A stretch of DNA of 64,000 bases, taken from assembly GCA_026397015.1 (NCBI GenBank), contig JAPLVR010000005.1, forward strand, positions 57,231 to 121,230, written 5' to 3'. Each line of letters starts with the position of its first letter. The stretch's first letter is position 1. Shown here piece after piece: positions 39,520 through 48,796 of this stretch. The notes under the pieces are model-generated. The model searched no databases, was not told where the DNA came from, and saw nothing but the letters and a program-made list of their open reading frames with translations. The stretch comes from Candidatus Iainarchaeum sp. Lineage in GTDB: Archaea; Iainarchaeota; Iainarchaeia; Iainarchaeales; JAAZKV01. Position numbers and translations under genes: made by a program.

Positions 39520-40149
39520 TTGATTGCGATGAAAACACCGGCTTTTATTCAAAGAATTCGCGCCGCAAGACAAAGAAGGGCGACAGCAAAAAGCGAAGGC
39601 AGAACAGCGGTAAATCGCAGAGCTTCTGCAGTGCACCGCGCAAATCTCAAGGAAAAAGTGGCAGAGACTAAACTCGATGTTGCGCGTAGGGAAGAGCGCT
39701 CCGCAGAAAGACTGCGGGATCATACAAACGAAACAGACGATGGCTCCTGGGGCAACTTCTTTTTATGGCGTGATGACATGGTGAATTTGTACAACAAAAC
39801 TGAAGCGCGCAAAAAAGCAAAACAAAGGCTTAAGGGCAAGGAAGCGCAGGCAACCCGCGCCCGAGAAAAGCTTGCAGAAGCAGTTGAAAAAAGAAAGAAG
39901 CTTCCTGTTTGGATTAAGTCAAACGAATATATTAAAACAAAAGGATTTCCAGGCAACAGGGCGACAACTACCCGTGCGCTTTTGCGTTTGAAGCGCAGGC
40001 AAAAAAAACTGACTCCTGGAGAACGTGAAGTGCTACAGGAAATTGAGGACAATCATTGGCGGGCAAGAGGCCGCAAAAAAGGTGAGATCAGGATCAGGAG
40101 GATGAACATAATTGCCGACAAAGTGAATGTTTATAAAGAAAAAAAATAA
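39520..40149 (+). CDS. Highly basic hypothetical protein
   Basis: Long Arg/Lys-rich ORF; no recognised family. Confidence 0.45.
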   Translation: MIAMKTPAFIQRIRAARQRRATAKSEGRTAVNRRASAVHRANLKEKVAETKLDVARREERSAERLRDHTNETDDGSWGNFFLWRDDMVNLYNKTEARKKAKQRLKGKEAQATRAREKLAEAVEKRKKLPVWIKSNEYIKTKGFPGNRATTTRALLRLKRRQKKLTPGEREVLQEIEDNHWRARGRKKGEIRIRRMNIIADKVNVYKEKK

Positions 40150-40183
40150 TTTTTTCACCCATAATTGCTCTTGAAACGGCAAA

Positions 40184-42457
40184 TCATTTTTCCATGAATT
40201 TTTCGTTTATTACCCTGAATATCTGCTTCGCCTTTTTCTCGCCCAAATTTTCCACTTTCTGGAGTTCTTTTTCGCCCGCGTTTGCAATTTTTTTTATCGA
40301 GCCGAATTCTTTCAGCAAATTTTTTGCCAGCATCGGCCCGACCATAGGGATTCCCTCCACAATAAATCTTTGCTGTTCCTCGACAGTTAATCCCTTTCTC
40401 CCAAACCTAATCCCTATTTCTTTGTCGCGGCCAAGCTGTTCCCTTTTTGCAATTACATAAACGAACTCGGCCGTTTCCTTTGCATCCCGCGTATTTATTA
40501 TCGGCACCTGATAATCGAGTGCGATGCTCGTAAGCGCCCCAATAATCGCATTTCTGTGAATATTTCTCAGCGTGAAAAGTTCCTGCATATTTCCCTCAAC
40601 GATTAGAAGCGGTTTTTCATAACTGTTTCTCAGCGCAATAAGCTGCGAGAAAAGCCGCCCGTCAATCATTGAGTTGATGAAGTCCTCGACCGTTTTTCTT
40701 TCGACGCAAACCTCTCTGCTCAGGACATAGTCCCCGACTTCAAGCTGTTTCGTTCGGACTGCAACTTCCTTTCCAACAAGCTCTCTTATTACGGTCGAGG
40801 CGCCTTCTCTTGAATCCGCAAAAATAATTATTTTGTCGCTTTTTTCCATAAACGAATCAAGTGTTGTTTGTTCTAAAATGTTTTTCGTTTCTTCGGCCGC
40901 ATTTCCAATCATTTTCGTGCTCATTCCTTTTAGTGTTTGTTTCATTCTTTTTTCTTTTCCTCGCGCCGCCCAGTAGAAAGCCTCATCTCTAGTATTCCTC
41001 GCCATCAGCACAACCATTTTTCCTTTCCCAAACCTCCCGGTTCTTCCTCTGCGTTGTATTGTTCTTATTTCACTCGGCACCGGCTCGAAAAAAATCACCA
41101 TCTCAACGTCCGGAATGTCGAGCCCCTCTTCTGCCACCGATGAGGCCACCAGAACATTGTGTTTTCCTTCTTTTAGCGCCACCAAAATTTCCTGCTGTTC
41201 CTTCTGGCTCATTCCTTTCTCTCTTCCCTTCGTCGCCTGCCCGATGAATTTTGTCGCCTTTATTTTTTCCTCGGCGTTCAAAAAGCCCGTTACTTCTTTT
41301 ATCGAGTCGCGGTAGTGGTTGAACACTATTATTTTGCTGTTCGGCTTTTTCTCAAATTGTTCCAGAACAATTCTTTTCAGTTCCTTGTATTTCGGGTGCT
41401 GGATTTTTTGTTCAAATAATTTGTTTGTTATTTTAATTGCCGTCAAGATTCCCTCGTCGGCCATTATGTGTTTCGCCGCCTTGCTTTGCCCCCTTCTTGC
41501 CTCCTCGCCCATTTTTTCAAAGTAACTTTTCAGCGTGCTTATTCCCTGCGTTTCAATCAGTTCCTCGGCGTGTGCAACTTTTAGCAGCGCCGCGCACGCG
41601 CTTGCCGCGGAATACAGGCTCGGCTGCGTCTTTCCGTGCCGCATAAGCCGTTGCCTTATTTGGTGCTGCATTTCAAGTATCCTGCTTCTGTTGTAGTATC
41701 TCTTGTTCTCGGTTTTCGCCACTCCCAGCTTTTTGAGCAAAACGAGCTGCTTTTTCATGAAATTTTCCAGCAATTGTTTTATTTCAACAAATTCGGCGGG
41801 CAAATCCACTTTTATCCAGTCAATTTCTATTTCATTAACGTATTCTTTTACATCAAAATCTTCCGGATTTTTTATTTCAATGTTTTTTATTGAAAGGTTT
41901 CTGCACACGTCCTGTATCTTCTCCTCTTCGCTTCCGGGTGACGCTGTCAGCGCAAGCACAAGCGCGCGCGGATTTTGTTTTTGCAATTGCAGATTGATGA
42001 AAACATATGCATAATCTCCGACCGCCCTGTGTGCCTCATCAAAAATAACCAATCCAAAATCTTCGAGGGAAAGGTTTCCGTTCAGCAAATCATTTTCGAT
42101 TGTCTGGGGCGTCGCGCTTATTATGCTTGCCTCTTTGTAAATTTTTTCGCGCTCGCCTGGCTTCACCATTCCGGTAATTGCGCAAATTTTTTCGGACCCG
42201 ATTTGAAGGAACTTTTTGAAGCTCTTGTCGTGTTGCACTACCAGCGGTTTTGTGGGCGCCAAAAAAAGTATTTTACTGTTCGGAGTTTCTTTAAGTATGT
42301 GCGTCGCAAGCATAACCGCGACAACCGTTTTTCCGAGCGCGGTCGGCGCAACAACAAGAGTGTTTCCTTTTTCAACGATGCATGAGACCAGCACTTCCTG
42401 GTAGAGCCTCGCCTCTATAGTGTCCGGCTTGACCAGCGGGTGAGAAACGAAGGGCAT
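40184..42457 (-). CDS. hef: Hef helicase/XPF-type nuclease (full length)
   Basis: APTALGKTVVAVMLA and DEAH helicase core; nuclease VERKTVEDFINSMIDGRLFSQ; HhH tail. Confidence 0.93.
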   Translation of the reverse strand: MPFVSHPLVKPDTIEARLYQEVLVSCIVEKGNTLVVAPTALGKTVVAVMLATHILKETPNSKILFLAPTKPLVVQHDKSFKKFLQIGSEKICAITGMVKPGEREKIYKEASIISATPQTIENDLLNGNLSLEDFGLVIFDEAHRAVGDYAYVFINLQLQKQNPRALVLALTASPGSEEEKIQDVCRNLSIKNIEIKNPEDFDVKEYVNEIEIDWIKVDLPAEFVEIKQLLENFMKKQLVLLKKLGVAKTENKRYYNRSRILEMQHQIRQRLMRHGKTQPSLYSAASACAALLKVAHAEELIETQGISTLKSYFEKMGEEARRGQSKAAKHIMADEGILTAIKITNKLFEQKIQHPKYKELKRIVLEQFEKKPNSKIIVFNHYRDSIKEVTGFLNAEEKIKATKFIGQATKGREKGMSQKEQQEILVALKEGKHNVLVASSVAEEGLDIPDVEMVIFFEPVPSEIRTIQRRGRTGRFGKGKMVVLMARNTRDEAFYWAARGKEKRMKQTLKGMSTKMIGNAAEETKNILEQTTLDSFMEKSDKIIIFADSREGASTVIRELVGKEVAVRTKQLEVGDYVLSREVCVERKTVEDFINSMIDGRLFSQLIALRNSYEKPLLIVEGNMQELFTLRNIHRNAIIGALTSIALDYQVPIINTRDAKETAEFVYVIAKREQLGRDKEIGIRFGRKGLTVEEQQRFIVEGIPMVGPMLAKNLLKEFGSIKKIANAGEKELQKVENLGEKKAKQIFRVINEKFMEK

Positions 42458-42539
42458 TAAGAGTTTGAGCGAAAATGGTTTCTTAAATCGTTTTGCGGTG
42501 TTGTGCCGGTCAGAATTTTGATTTGTTTGCCGAATTGTG

Positions 42540-42965
42540 TCAATGCCCTTTTTTCATTTTTTTGCCGCGCGGTTCAAAACGCCCTCTCATGAGTTGCCTC
42601 GCTTCAGCTTCCCGCCTTTTTGCCGCCATTCCATTTGGCAGGTTTTTTGCCGCTTCAGCTATTTTTACCTGTATTTCAAGTTTTGCTGCGCCCCTTACAG
42701 CGCCCCTCACAAGCCCCATGGCTTTTTCTTCCCTGTGGCCGAGTGCCCCTACTAGCCCTTCGGATTCCGCGTACTCAATAAGCTTTCTCCTTTCTTTTTC
42801 CGGCGTTTCCGAGCCGGGCCTTATTCTCGTAACTTCACGAAGATATTTTCTCTTTTCATTGTTAAAAATCCTTAATTGTTTTGGCGTGAGTTTCTTAAGC
42901 AAATAAGGATATGTTGGATGCGGCCACCATTTAGGAAATTTTACTCTTCCGGCTTTGCTTGGCAT
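42540..42965 (-). CDS. Basic hypothetical protein (MPSKAGRVKFPKWWPHPTYPYLLKKL...)
   Basis: ORF between hef and the histone gene; composition suggests nucleic acid binding; internal start MPSKAG chosen. Confidence 0.5.
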   Translation of the reverse strand: MPSKAGRVKFPKWWPHPTYPYLLKKLTPKQLRIFNNEKRKYLREVTRIRPGSETPEKERRKLIEYAESEGLVGALGHREEKAMGLVRGAVRGAAKLEIQVKIAEAAKNLPNGMAAKRREAEARQLMRGRFEPRGKKMKKGH

Positions 42966-43112
42966 AATTCCCACAGATATAATTTTCACCCAAAGAGGTA
43001 TTTAACTGTTTTCTTTGCCCTCTTCGGCTTTTTTCCACTTAAAAGCGTAGGTTTAAGTTCTTTTGTATTTCTAAGGTATAATATTGTTTTATTCAGCGAA
43101 AGGGTTGATTTT

Positions 43113-43316
43113 ATGGGCGAATTGCCGTTGGCGGCTGTCGATAGGATTGTTCGAAAAGCGACGGGCTTGCGCGTGAGCGAGTCCGCAGCAAAAGAACTTT
43201 CCATTCATCTTGAAGACGAGGGGATGAAAGTTTCGCAACAGGCTGCCTTGTTCGCAAAACACGCGAACAGAAAAACCATTACGGATGAGGATATTAAGCT
43301 TGCCGTGAAGAAATAA
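43113..43316 (+). CDS. Archaeal histone (67 aa)
   Basis: LPLAAVDRIVRKATGLRVSESAAKELSIHLEDEG...FAKHANRKTITDEDIKLAVKK. Confidence 0.93.
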   Translation: MGELPLAAVDRIVRKATGLRVSESAAKELSIHLEDEGMKVSQQAALFAKHANRKTITDEDIKLAVKK

Positions 43317-43362
43317 AATTTTTGTTTATATTTTTTGAGTTAATTTTTTCAATTTTTCCTCG

Positions 43363-43408
43363 TAGAAACTTTTTTATAGCTCAAAGCCCTACTGTTGGCA
43401 GGTTTTTT
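43363..43408 (+). promoter_or_regulatory. Duplicated promoter/leader, copy A
   Basis: tagaaacttttttatagctcaaagccctactgttggcaggtttttt; TATA-like cttttttata; near-identical to 43882-43927. Confidence 0.7.
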
Positions 43409-43864
43409 ATGGCAAAGGCAAAGATGGGTCGTTTTTGGGGAGTGTCGAAAAAATCCCCCGGGTGGAAGCCCGTAAGGATTCCAAAAAAATTGATGAAATC
43501 TCTTGGAATCAGGAAAGGGGAAAAAATTTCAGGCATTTCCGGAAAAATCCGTGAGGATTCGATTGTCAGGAAATATGTCGATGGCTTGATTGACAGGCAG
43601 TCGCAGGGGAATAATTTGGAGGAAAGAATAGACAACAGGTTGCGGCAGATTTTGCAGAGGAGCAGTGCAATAAAAAATGAGCGCGCGAGAAGACTATTTG
43701 AAGCCTCGCTTGCGGGCAAATTAAGCCTATTTGAAGATGTTATTCTGAACCACAAAATCGGTTTTGACAGGCGGCCGGTGAAAGATTTTGAAAAAGTGGT
43801 TGTCGAATATAAGGCAATTGTTGAATTCCGGAAGGGAAACCACGGATTCCCCCCTTCAAAATAA
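43409..43864 (+). CDS. Hypothetical protein (151 aa) sharing a promoter sequence with RuBisCO
   Basis: ORF MAKAKMGRFWGVSKKSPGWKP...; coding composition. Confidence 0.6.
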   Translation: MAKAKMGRFWGVSKKSPGWKPVRIPKKLMKSLGIRKGEKISGISGKIREDSIVRKYVDGLIDRQSQGNNLEERIDNRLRQILQRSSAIKNERARRLFEASLAGKLSLFEDVILNHKIGFDRRPVKDFEKVVVEYKAIVEFRKGNHGFPPSK

Positions 43865-43881
43865 AAACATTTTTTGCCCAT

Positions 43882-43927
43882 TAGAAACTTTTTTATAGCT
43901 CAAAGCCCTATTGTTGATAGGTTATTT
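43882..43927 (+). promoter_or_regulatory. Duplicated promoter/leader, copy B (RuBisCO)
   Basis: tagaaacttttttatagctcaaagccctattgttgataggttattt; 29 identical consecutive bases with copy A. Confidence 0.7.
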
Positions 43928-43942
43928 TGACGGGTGAAATGA

Positions 43943-45241
43943 GTGGCGGACAGCGGGCGCGTTAAGGAGTATGAAGGTTATCTTGCAAAAGGCTACGAGC
44001 CGGACAAGGACGATTTGGTTTGCGAATATTATTTGGAACCCGCGAAAGGAATTACTTTTGAGGGCGCCTGCCAGCGCATCGCCTCCGAATCGAGCATCGG
44101 CACCTGGACGGACATCGGCACGATGCCGCAGGAAATGTTTGACAGGCTCTCGCCAAAAGTTTTTTCGCTTGATAAAAAGAGCGGCATAGTAAAAATTGCT
44201 TATCCGAAAGAATTGTTCGAAGAAGGCAATGTCGCCCAGATAATGAGTTCCGTTGCCGGCAACGTTTTTGGAATGAGCGATGTTACAAATTTGAAGCTCT
44301 TGGATATTGATTTTCCAGCGGATTTTATCAGGCATTACCACGGGCCGCATTATGGAATTGAAGGAATAAGAAAATTAATGAAAGTTTATCACAGGCCGTT
44401 GGTCGGAACAATTGTAAAGCCCAAGCTCGGTCTTGACGAGGAAAAGCATGCGAAGGTTGCTTATGAAGCGTGGATGGGCGGTTGCGACATTGTAAAGGAT
44501 GATGAAAATCTTTCTTCAATGGGCTTCAATAATTTTGACAAGAGGGTTAAACTTACTTTGAATGCGAAAAGGAAGGCGGAGAAAGAAACAGGCGAGAAGA
44601 AAGCGTACCTTCCGAATGTTACCGCACCCTATAACGAGATGGCAAGGCGTGCGAGGCATGTCGTTGCGAATGGCGGCGAATTTATCATGGTTGATGTGCT
44701 TACAGTCGGATGGTCGGGTCTCCAAAGCCTGCGCGACTTGAATTTGAAGGCTGCTTTTCACGGTCACCGTGCCGGCCACGCGGCTTTTACCCGCAACCCC
44801 AAACACGGAATTTCAATGCTTGTTATTGCAAAGCTTTGCCGCCTTATTGGGATTGACCAGCTTCACGTGGGCGGAATTGTGGGCAAAATGTACGAGGGCA
44901 AAGAAGAGGTTACAGCTGTTGGCGAGGAAATCGAGAGCAAAGTTGTTTCCGAGGATTTTGCGCGCCACCGTTTGCAGGAAAACTGGCATTCTTTAAAACC
45001 AATGCTGGCGGTTTGTTCCGGCGGCTTGCATCCTGCGAAAGTCCAGCCGCTGGTGCATGCGATGGGCCGCGACATAATTATTCAGGCGGGCGGAGGAATC
45101 CACGGCCATCCGCAGGGAACAATTGCGGGCGCAAGAGCGATGAGGCAGGCGGTTGATGCGGAAATGCTCGGCGTTGAGGCAAAGGATTATGCGAAGAGCC
45201 ATTTCGAACTTGCTGCAGCCTTGAAGAAGTGGAAGAAATAG
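43943..45241 (+). CDS. rbcL: RuBisCO large subunit, archaeal form III-type
   Basis: GTIVKPKLGL, GGCDIVKDDENL, HGHRAGHAAFTRN, HVGGIVGKM, SGGLHP and QAGGGIHGHPQGT; GTG start. Confidence 0.93.
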   Translation: MADSGRVKEYEGYLAKGYEPDKDDLVCEYYLEPAKGITFEGACQRIASESSIGTWTDIGTMPQEMFDRLSPKVFSLDKKSGIVKIAYPKELFEEGNVAQIMSSVAGNVFGMSDVTNLKLLDIDFPADFIRHYHGPHYGIEGIRKLMKVYHRPLVGTIVKPKLGLDEEKHAKVAYEAWMGGCDIVKDDENLSSMGFNNFDKRVKLTLNAKRKAEKETGEKKAYLPNVTAPYNEMARRARHVVANGGEFIMVDVLTVGWSGLQSLRDLNLKAAFHGHRAGHAAFTRNPKHGISMLVIAKLCRLIGIDQLHVGGIVGKMYEGKEEVTAVGEEIESKVVSEDFARHRLQENWHSLKPMLAVCSGGLHPAKVQPLVHAMGRDIIIQAGGGIHGHPQGTIAGARAMRQAVDAEMLGVEAKDYAKSHFELAAALKKWKK

Positions 45242-45297
45242 CACAGTTTTTTTTCCCCATTTTTTTTATTAAAATTTTTTTCCCAGATTTTTTCGTG

Positions 45298-47130
45298 TCA
45301 GTGCATCTGCCCCGTCTTCCTTTCCTCTTCGGCTTTTTCTTCGAGGTAGCGCATGTACTCGTCCATAATTCCCCTTGTTTGTTCAATTTTTCCTGTTTCC
45401 ATGTATTTTGAAACGTTTTCCAAGAACGCATTTGAACCCATTATGTAGGGCATGAGCACGAGGTCCGCGCCTTTTTTGTACAAATCGAGCGCTTCGTAGA
45501 AGTGGTGCGCCGTTGCAAATACCACAATTTTTTTGTTCGCCTTTTTGGCTTCTTCCATGAAGCGCACCTCTTTTTCATGTGTTGGTATTGCAAGCACCAG
45601 CAGTTTCGCGTCTTTTATGTCTATTTTTTCCAGCATCTCGTCATTATCAGGGTCGCCGTAAGCATAATTCATTCCCTCTCTTATTCCATTGCGCACGGTT
45701 TCCGGGTTTGAGTCGAGTACCAGTACCTGCTTATAGGGGTGCAGCGCCTTTGCGAGCGTTCCGCCAGTCATTCCGCTTCCGACTATTATTATGTGGTTTT
45801 TCAGCTCCCATTTGTTCGGCAATTTTTCAAGAGAATCGATTTGCCTGTTGAAATATTTTTTTAGTTTCGAGAACTTTTTATGATTCGGCACTTTTTTTGC
45901 GTGCGAATGCACGAACGCCGAGAGTCTGCTCGAAGAATTTGCGATGTAAGGTGTTATTATCATTGAAAGCGCCACAACTGCAATGATAAATGAGAATAGT
46001 TCGTGGGAAAAAATCGGCTCCCCGTTCATTCCAACTGTTGTGAGTCCTATTCCCGCCAGCACGAATCCGAATTCAGAAACCTGCCCTAGCATCATCCCCG
46101 TTTCGGTAGAAATTTTTGTGCCATAACCAGAAAGCAGTGTGAGGATAAAAAGCACCAGCGGTTTTATTGCGAATATTGTAAGAAGTATTATCAGCATAAG
46201 CAATGGGTTCAGCGTTCCGAAGTGGAAGTTGAGCTGTATTCCGAGGGTTACGAAAAATATTGTTACGAAAAAATCCCTGAGGGCGCGCATTTTTGAGAAT
46301 ATTTCTATGTTGTAAGGAAGAGTGCTGAGCGCTATTCCGCCGATGAAGCCCCCTATCGCTATCGGCATTTCAAGTATCACGCTCAATCCGATGAAGAAGA
46401 ATGCCGTCGCGATTCCGGAAAGGAACAGCAATTCTTGTTCCTCCGCCGCTTTTTTGAAGAGTGGCGGAAACACTATTTTGTTCAGCACAATTGCCGAAAG
46501 TATGAGAAGAACGCTCTTGCTAAGTATGTTAATGAGAATTGAGGGTTCTCCGAAGCTTGAAATGTTTGCGAGCAGCGGAAGCAACAGCACAACAAGAAAA
46601 TCTTGTATCAGCAGCACTGCAATCATTATTCTTCCTTTCAGCGTGTTTATTTCTTTTTTATCTGAAAGTATTTTCACAACTATCATTGTTGATGAAAAAG
46701 CAAGTATTGTTCCGACGAATATCGCCTGTTCAGCTGAAAGCAAACCGAGCGGAACGGTTAGCAAAAATATTGCGCCTATTATTGCCGCCACCTGCGCTAT
46801 TGTTCCTATCAGCACGTCTTTTCCCAAGCTGAAAAGTTTTTTGATTGAGGTTTCAACGCCGACTGAAAAAAGAAGGAAAGCGACTCCCAATTCCGATAAC
46901 AGAGTTGTTTCAGGGGTCATCGCGTGTATCCCTATTGTTTTGAATGGCATTCCAAGCGCGTTGAAATCAACGCTTCCCAGAACCAGCGGCCCTACTATTA
47001 TTCCCGCGACTATGTATGCGAACAGGCTCGGCTGTTTTAGTGCTTTCAGCAGCGCACTCATGAGCGCCGCCGCAATTACTATCAGTGCGATGTCCCAGAA
47101 GAGTGCCATCGAAAGTATTTCCGCCGCCAT
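45298..47130 (-). CDS. CPA2-family cation:proton antiporter with TrkA-N domain (KefB-like)
   Basis: About 12 TM helices, then HIIIVGSGMTGGTLAKALHPYKQVLVLDSNPE. Confidence 0.9.
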   Translation of the reverse strand: MAAEILSMALFWDIALIVIAAALMSALLKALKQPSLFAYIVAGIIVGPLVLGSVDFNALGMPFKTIGIHAMTPETTLLSELGVAFLLFSVGVETSIKKLFSLGKDVLIGTIAQVAAIIGAIFLLTVPLGLLSAEQAIFVGTILAFSSTMIVVKILSDKKEINTLKGRIMIAVLLIQDFLVVLLLPLLANISSFGEPSILINILSKSVLLILSAIVLNKIVFPPLFKKAAEEQELLFLSGIATAFFFIGLSVILEMPIAIGGFIGGIALSTLPYNIEIFSKMRALRDFFVTIFFVTLGIQLNFHFGTLNPLLMLIILLTIFAIKPLVLFILTLLSGYGTKISTETGMMLGQVSEFGFVLAGIGLTTVGMNGEPIFSHELFSFIIAVVALSMIITPYIANSSSRLSAFVHSHAKKVPNHKKFSKLKKYFNRQIDSLEKLPNKWELKNHIIIVGSGMTGGTLAKALHPYKQVLVLDSNPETVRNGIREGMNYAYGDPDNDEMLEKIDIKDAKLLVLAIPTHEKEVRFMEEAKKANKKIVVFATAHHFYEALDLYKKGADLVLMPYIMGSNAFLENVSKYMETGKIEQTRGIMDEYMRYLEEKAEEERKTGQMH

Positions 47131-47166
47131 GCGCCAATAGTATGTTTCAGCAGTTTAAAAGATTTT

Positions 47167-48573
47167 TCATTCGAGCGGAACGGCGGTCGAGCTTCCGTCC
47201 GCATTATCAATTACCTTTACGCCGAACTCTTCAAGTTTTTTCCTGAGCAGGTCCGCCTTGGCGAAATCTTTTTGTTTTCTTGCTTCGCCCCTCTCTGCAA
47301 CGAGTTTTTCCGCTTTCGGGTCGAGTTCGAAAAACTTTTTTTCGAAGTTCAAAACTCCCAAAACGGAATCAACTTTTTTTAAGAAATCGAGGGCTTCCTT
47401 CGCCCCTTCCGCCCCGATAGAATTTTCATCAAGCAGTTTGTTTGCTTTTGTTGCAAAGGAAAAAATAAAGCTCATCGCTTTTGGGACATTTAAATCGTCA
47501 TCCATTGCCTGTGTAAATCCTTCAATCGCCTCATCAACAAATGTTTTTACTGAATCGTTTTCAATTTTTTCGGAAATTCTTTTCAGCCTCTCAACAAGGT
47601 TTTGCAGCCCGGCAATTGTTTTTTCAGAGTCTTTTACCGAAGCAAGAGTGAAATTTAGCGGCTGCCTATACTGCGAATTTATCAGAGTGTATCTTATCGC
47701 CTTTGAATCCAATCCCCTTTCCAGCAAATCCCTCAGGGTGTAGAAGTTTCCCAGGCTTTTTGACATTTTTTTGCCGTCCACCATTAGGTGTTCGCAGTGC
47801 ATCCAGTATTTCACAAACTTTTTTCCCGTGGCGGCTTCGCTTTGCGCAATCTCATTCTCATGGTGCGGGAATTTGTTGTCCACTCCTCCGGTATGTATGT
47901 CAAAGCTTTCCCCCAGATATTTCATGCTCATTGCGGAGCATTCGATGTGCCAGCCCGGCCTTCCCTTTCCAAGCGAGGTTTCCCAGAAAACTCCGCCGTC
48001 ATTTTCATCCCATGCTTTCCAAAGCACAAAATCCGCTGCCGAATCCTTTTCGTATTCGTCGTGGGAAATGCGCGCCCCGGCTTTTAATTTTTTGACATCG
48101 ATGTGCGCCAGCTTTCCGTAGTTTTTGAATTTTTTTACGGAGTAGTAAATGCTTCCGTCGTCTCCTCTGTACGCGATTCCTTTATCGAGAAGCTTTTGAA
48201 TGAGTTTTACCATTTCCGCGATGTGCTGCGTTGCCGCAGGGTAATTGTCCGCCGGGGATGTGTTGAGCGTTTTGATATCGTCGAAGAACGCCTTCTTGTA
48301 TTTTTCTGTGTGCTCGCTCAATGCCATTTTTTCTTCGTTAGCAGCTTTTATTGTTTTGTCGTCCACGTCAGTGAGGTTCATCACGTGCTTTACTTTGTAG
48401 CCTTTGAATATCAAGTATTTTTTTAGGATGTCTTCCCAGCAGTATGCCCTGAAATTTCCTATGTGGGCGTAATTGTAAATTGTCGGGCCGCAGGTGTACA
48501 AACCAACGGTTTTTCCAAGCGGCTTAAAGTCTTCGAGCGAATCGGTCAGGGTGTTGAAGAATCTCAGAGCCAT
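47167..48573 (-). CDS. cysS: Cysteinyl-tRNA synthetase
   Basis: YTCGPTIYNYAHIGNFRAYCWEDILKKYL, GWHIECSAMSMKYLG, HTGGVDNKFPHHENEIAQSEA and KMSKSLGNF. Confidence 0.95.
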   Translation of the reverse strand: MALRFFNTLTDSLEDFKPLGKTVGLYTCGPTIYNYAHIGNFRAYCWEDILKKYLIFKGYKVKHVMNLTDVDDKTIKAANEEKMALSEHTEKYKKAFFDDIKTLNTSPADNYPAATQHIAEMVKLIQKLLDKGIAYRGDDGSIYYSVKKFKNYGKLAHIDVKKLKAGARISHDEYEKDSAADFVLWKAWDENDGGVFWETSLGKGRPGWHIECSAMSMKYLGESFDIHTGGVDNKFPHHENEIAQSEAATGKKFVKYWMHCEHLMVDGKKMSKSLGNFYTLRDLLERGLDSKAIRYTLINSQYRQPLNFTLASVKDSEKTIAGLQNLVERLKRISEKIENDSVKTFVDEAIEGFTQAMDDDLNVPKAMSFIFSFATKANKLLDENSIGAEGAKEALDFLKKVDSVLGVLNFEKKFFELDPKAEKLVAERGEARKQKDFAKADLLRKKLEEFGVKVIDNADGSSTAVPLE

Positions 48574-48615
48574 AAGCAGCAGAATTCTGTTGTTTAGTTT
48601 ATTTAAACGTTACCT

Positions 48616-48743
48616 GAAAGTTGAAAAACGGGGAAGTTGAAAAGCTGGGAAGTTGGAAAGAGGGAAAGTTGAAAAGTTTGAAAGTCGGAAAACTGGAAAG
48701 TTGCAAAGTGGGAAAATCAGAAAACGGAAAGGTTGAAAAGTCA
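48616..48743. repeat. Degenerate 8-bp tandem repeat, about 16 copies (consensus gaaagttg)
   Basis: gaaagttg aaaaacgg ggaagttg aaaagctg ggaagttg gaaagagg gaaagttg aaaagttt gaaagtcg gaaaactg gaaagttg ... Confidence 0.85.
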
Positions 48744-48796
48744 AAAAACAAAAAATTCAAGGAATTAGTTTTTTTGAAAATTATTTTTCGGCGTTT

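Noticed and set aside
46322-47140. 272-aa plus-strand ORF opposite the antiporter
   Set aside because: Antisense shadow of a well-supported CPA2 antiporter
48616-48743. Repeat array considered as CRISPR
   Set aside because: Contiguous 8-bp units without spacers; no cas genes seen anywhere in the window
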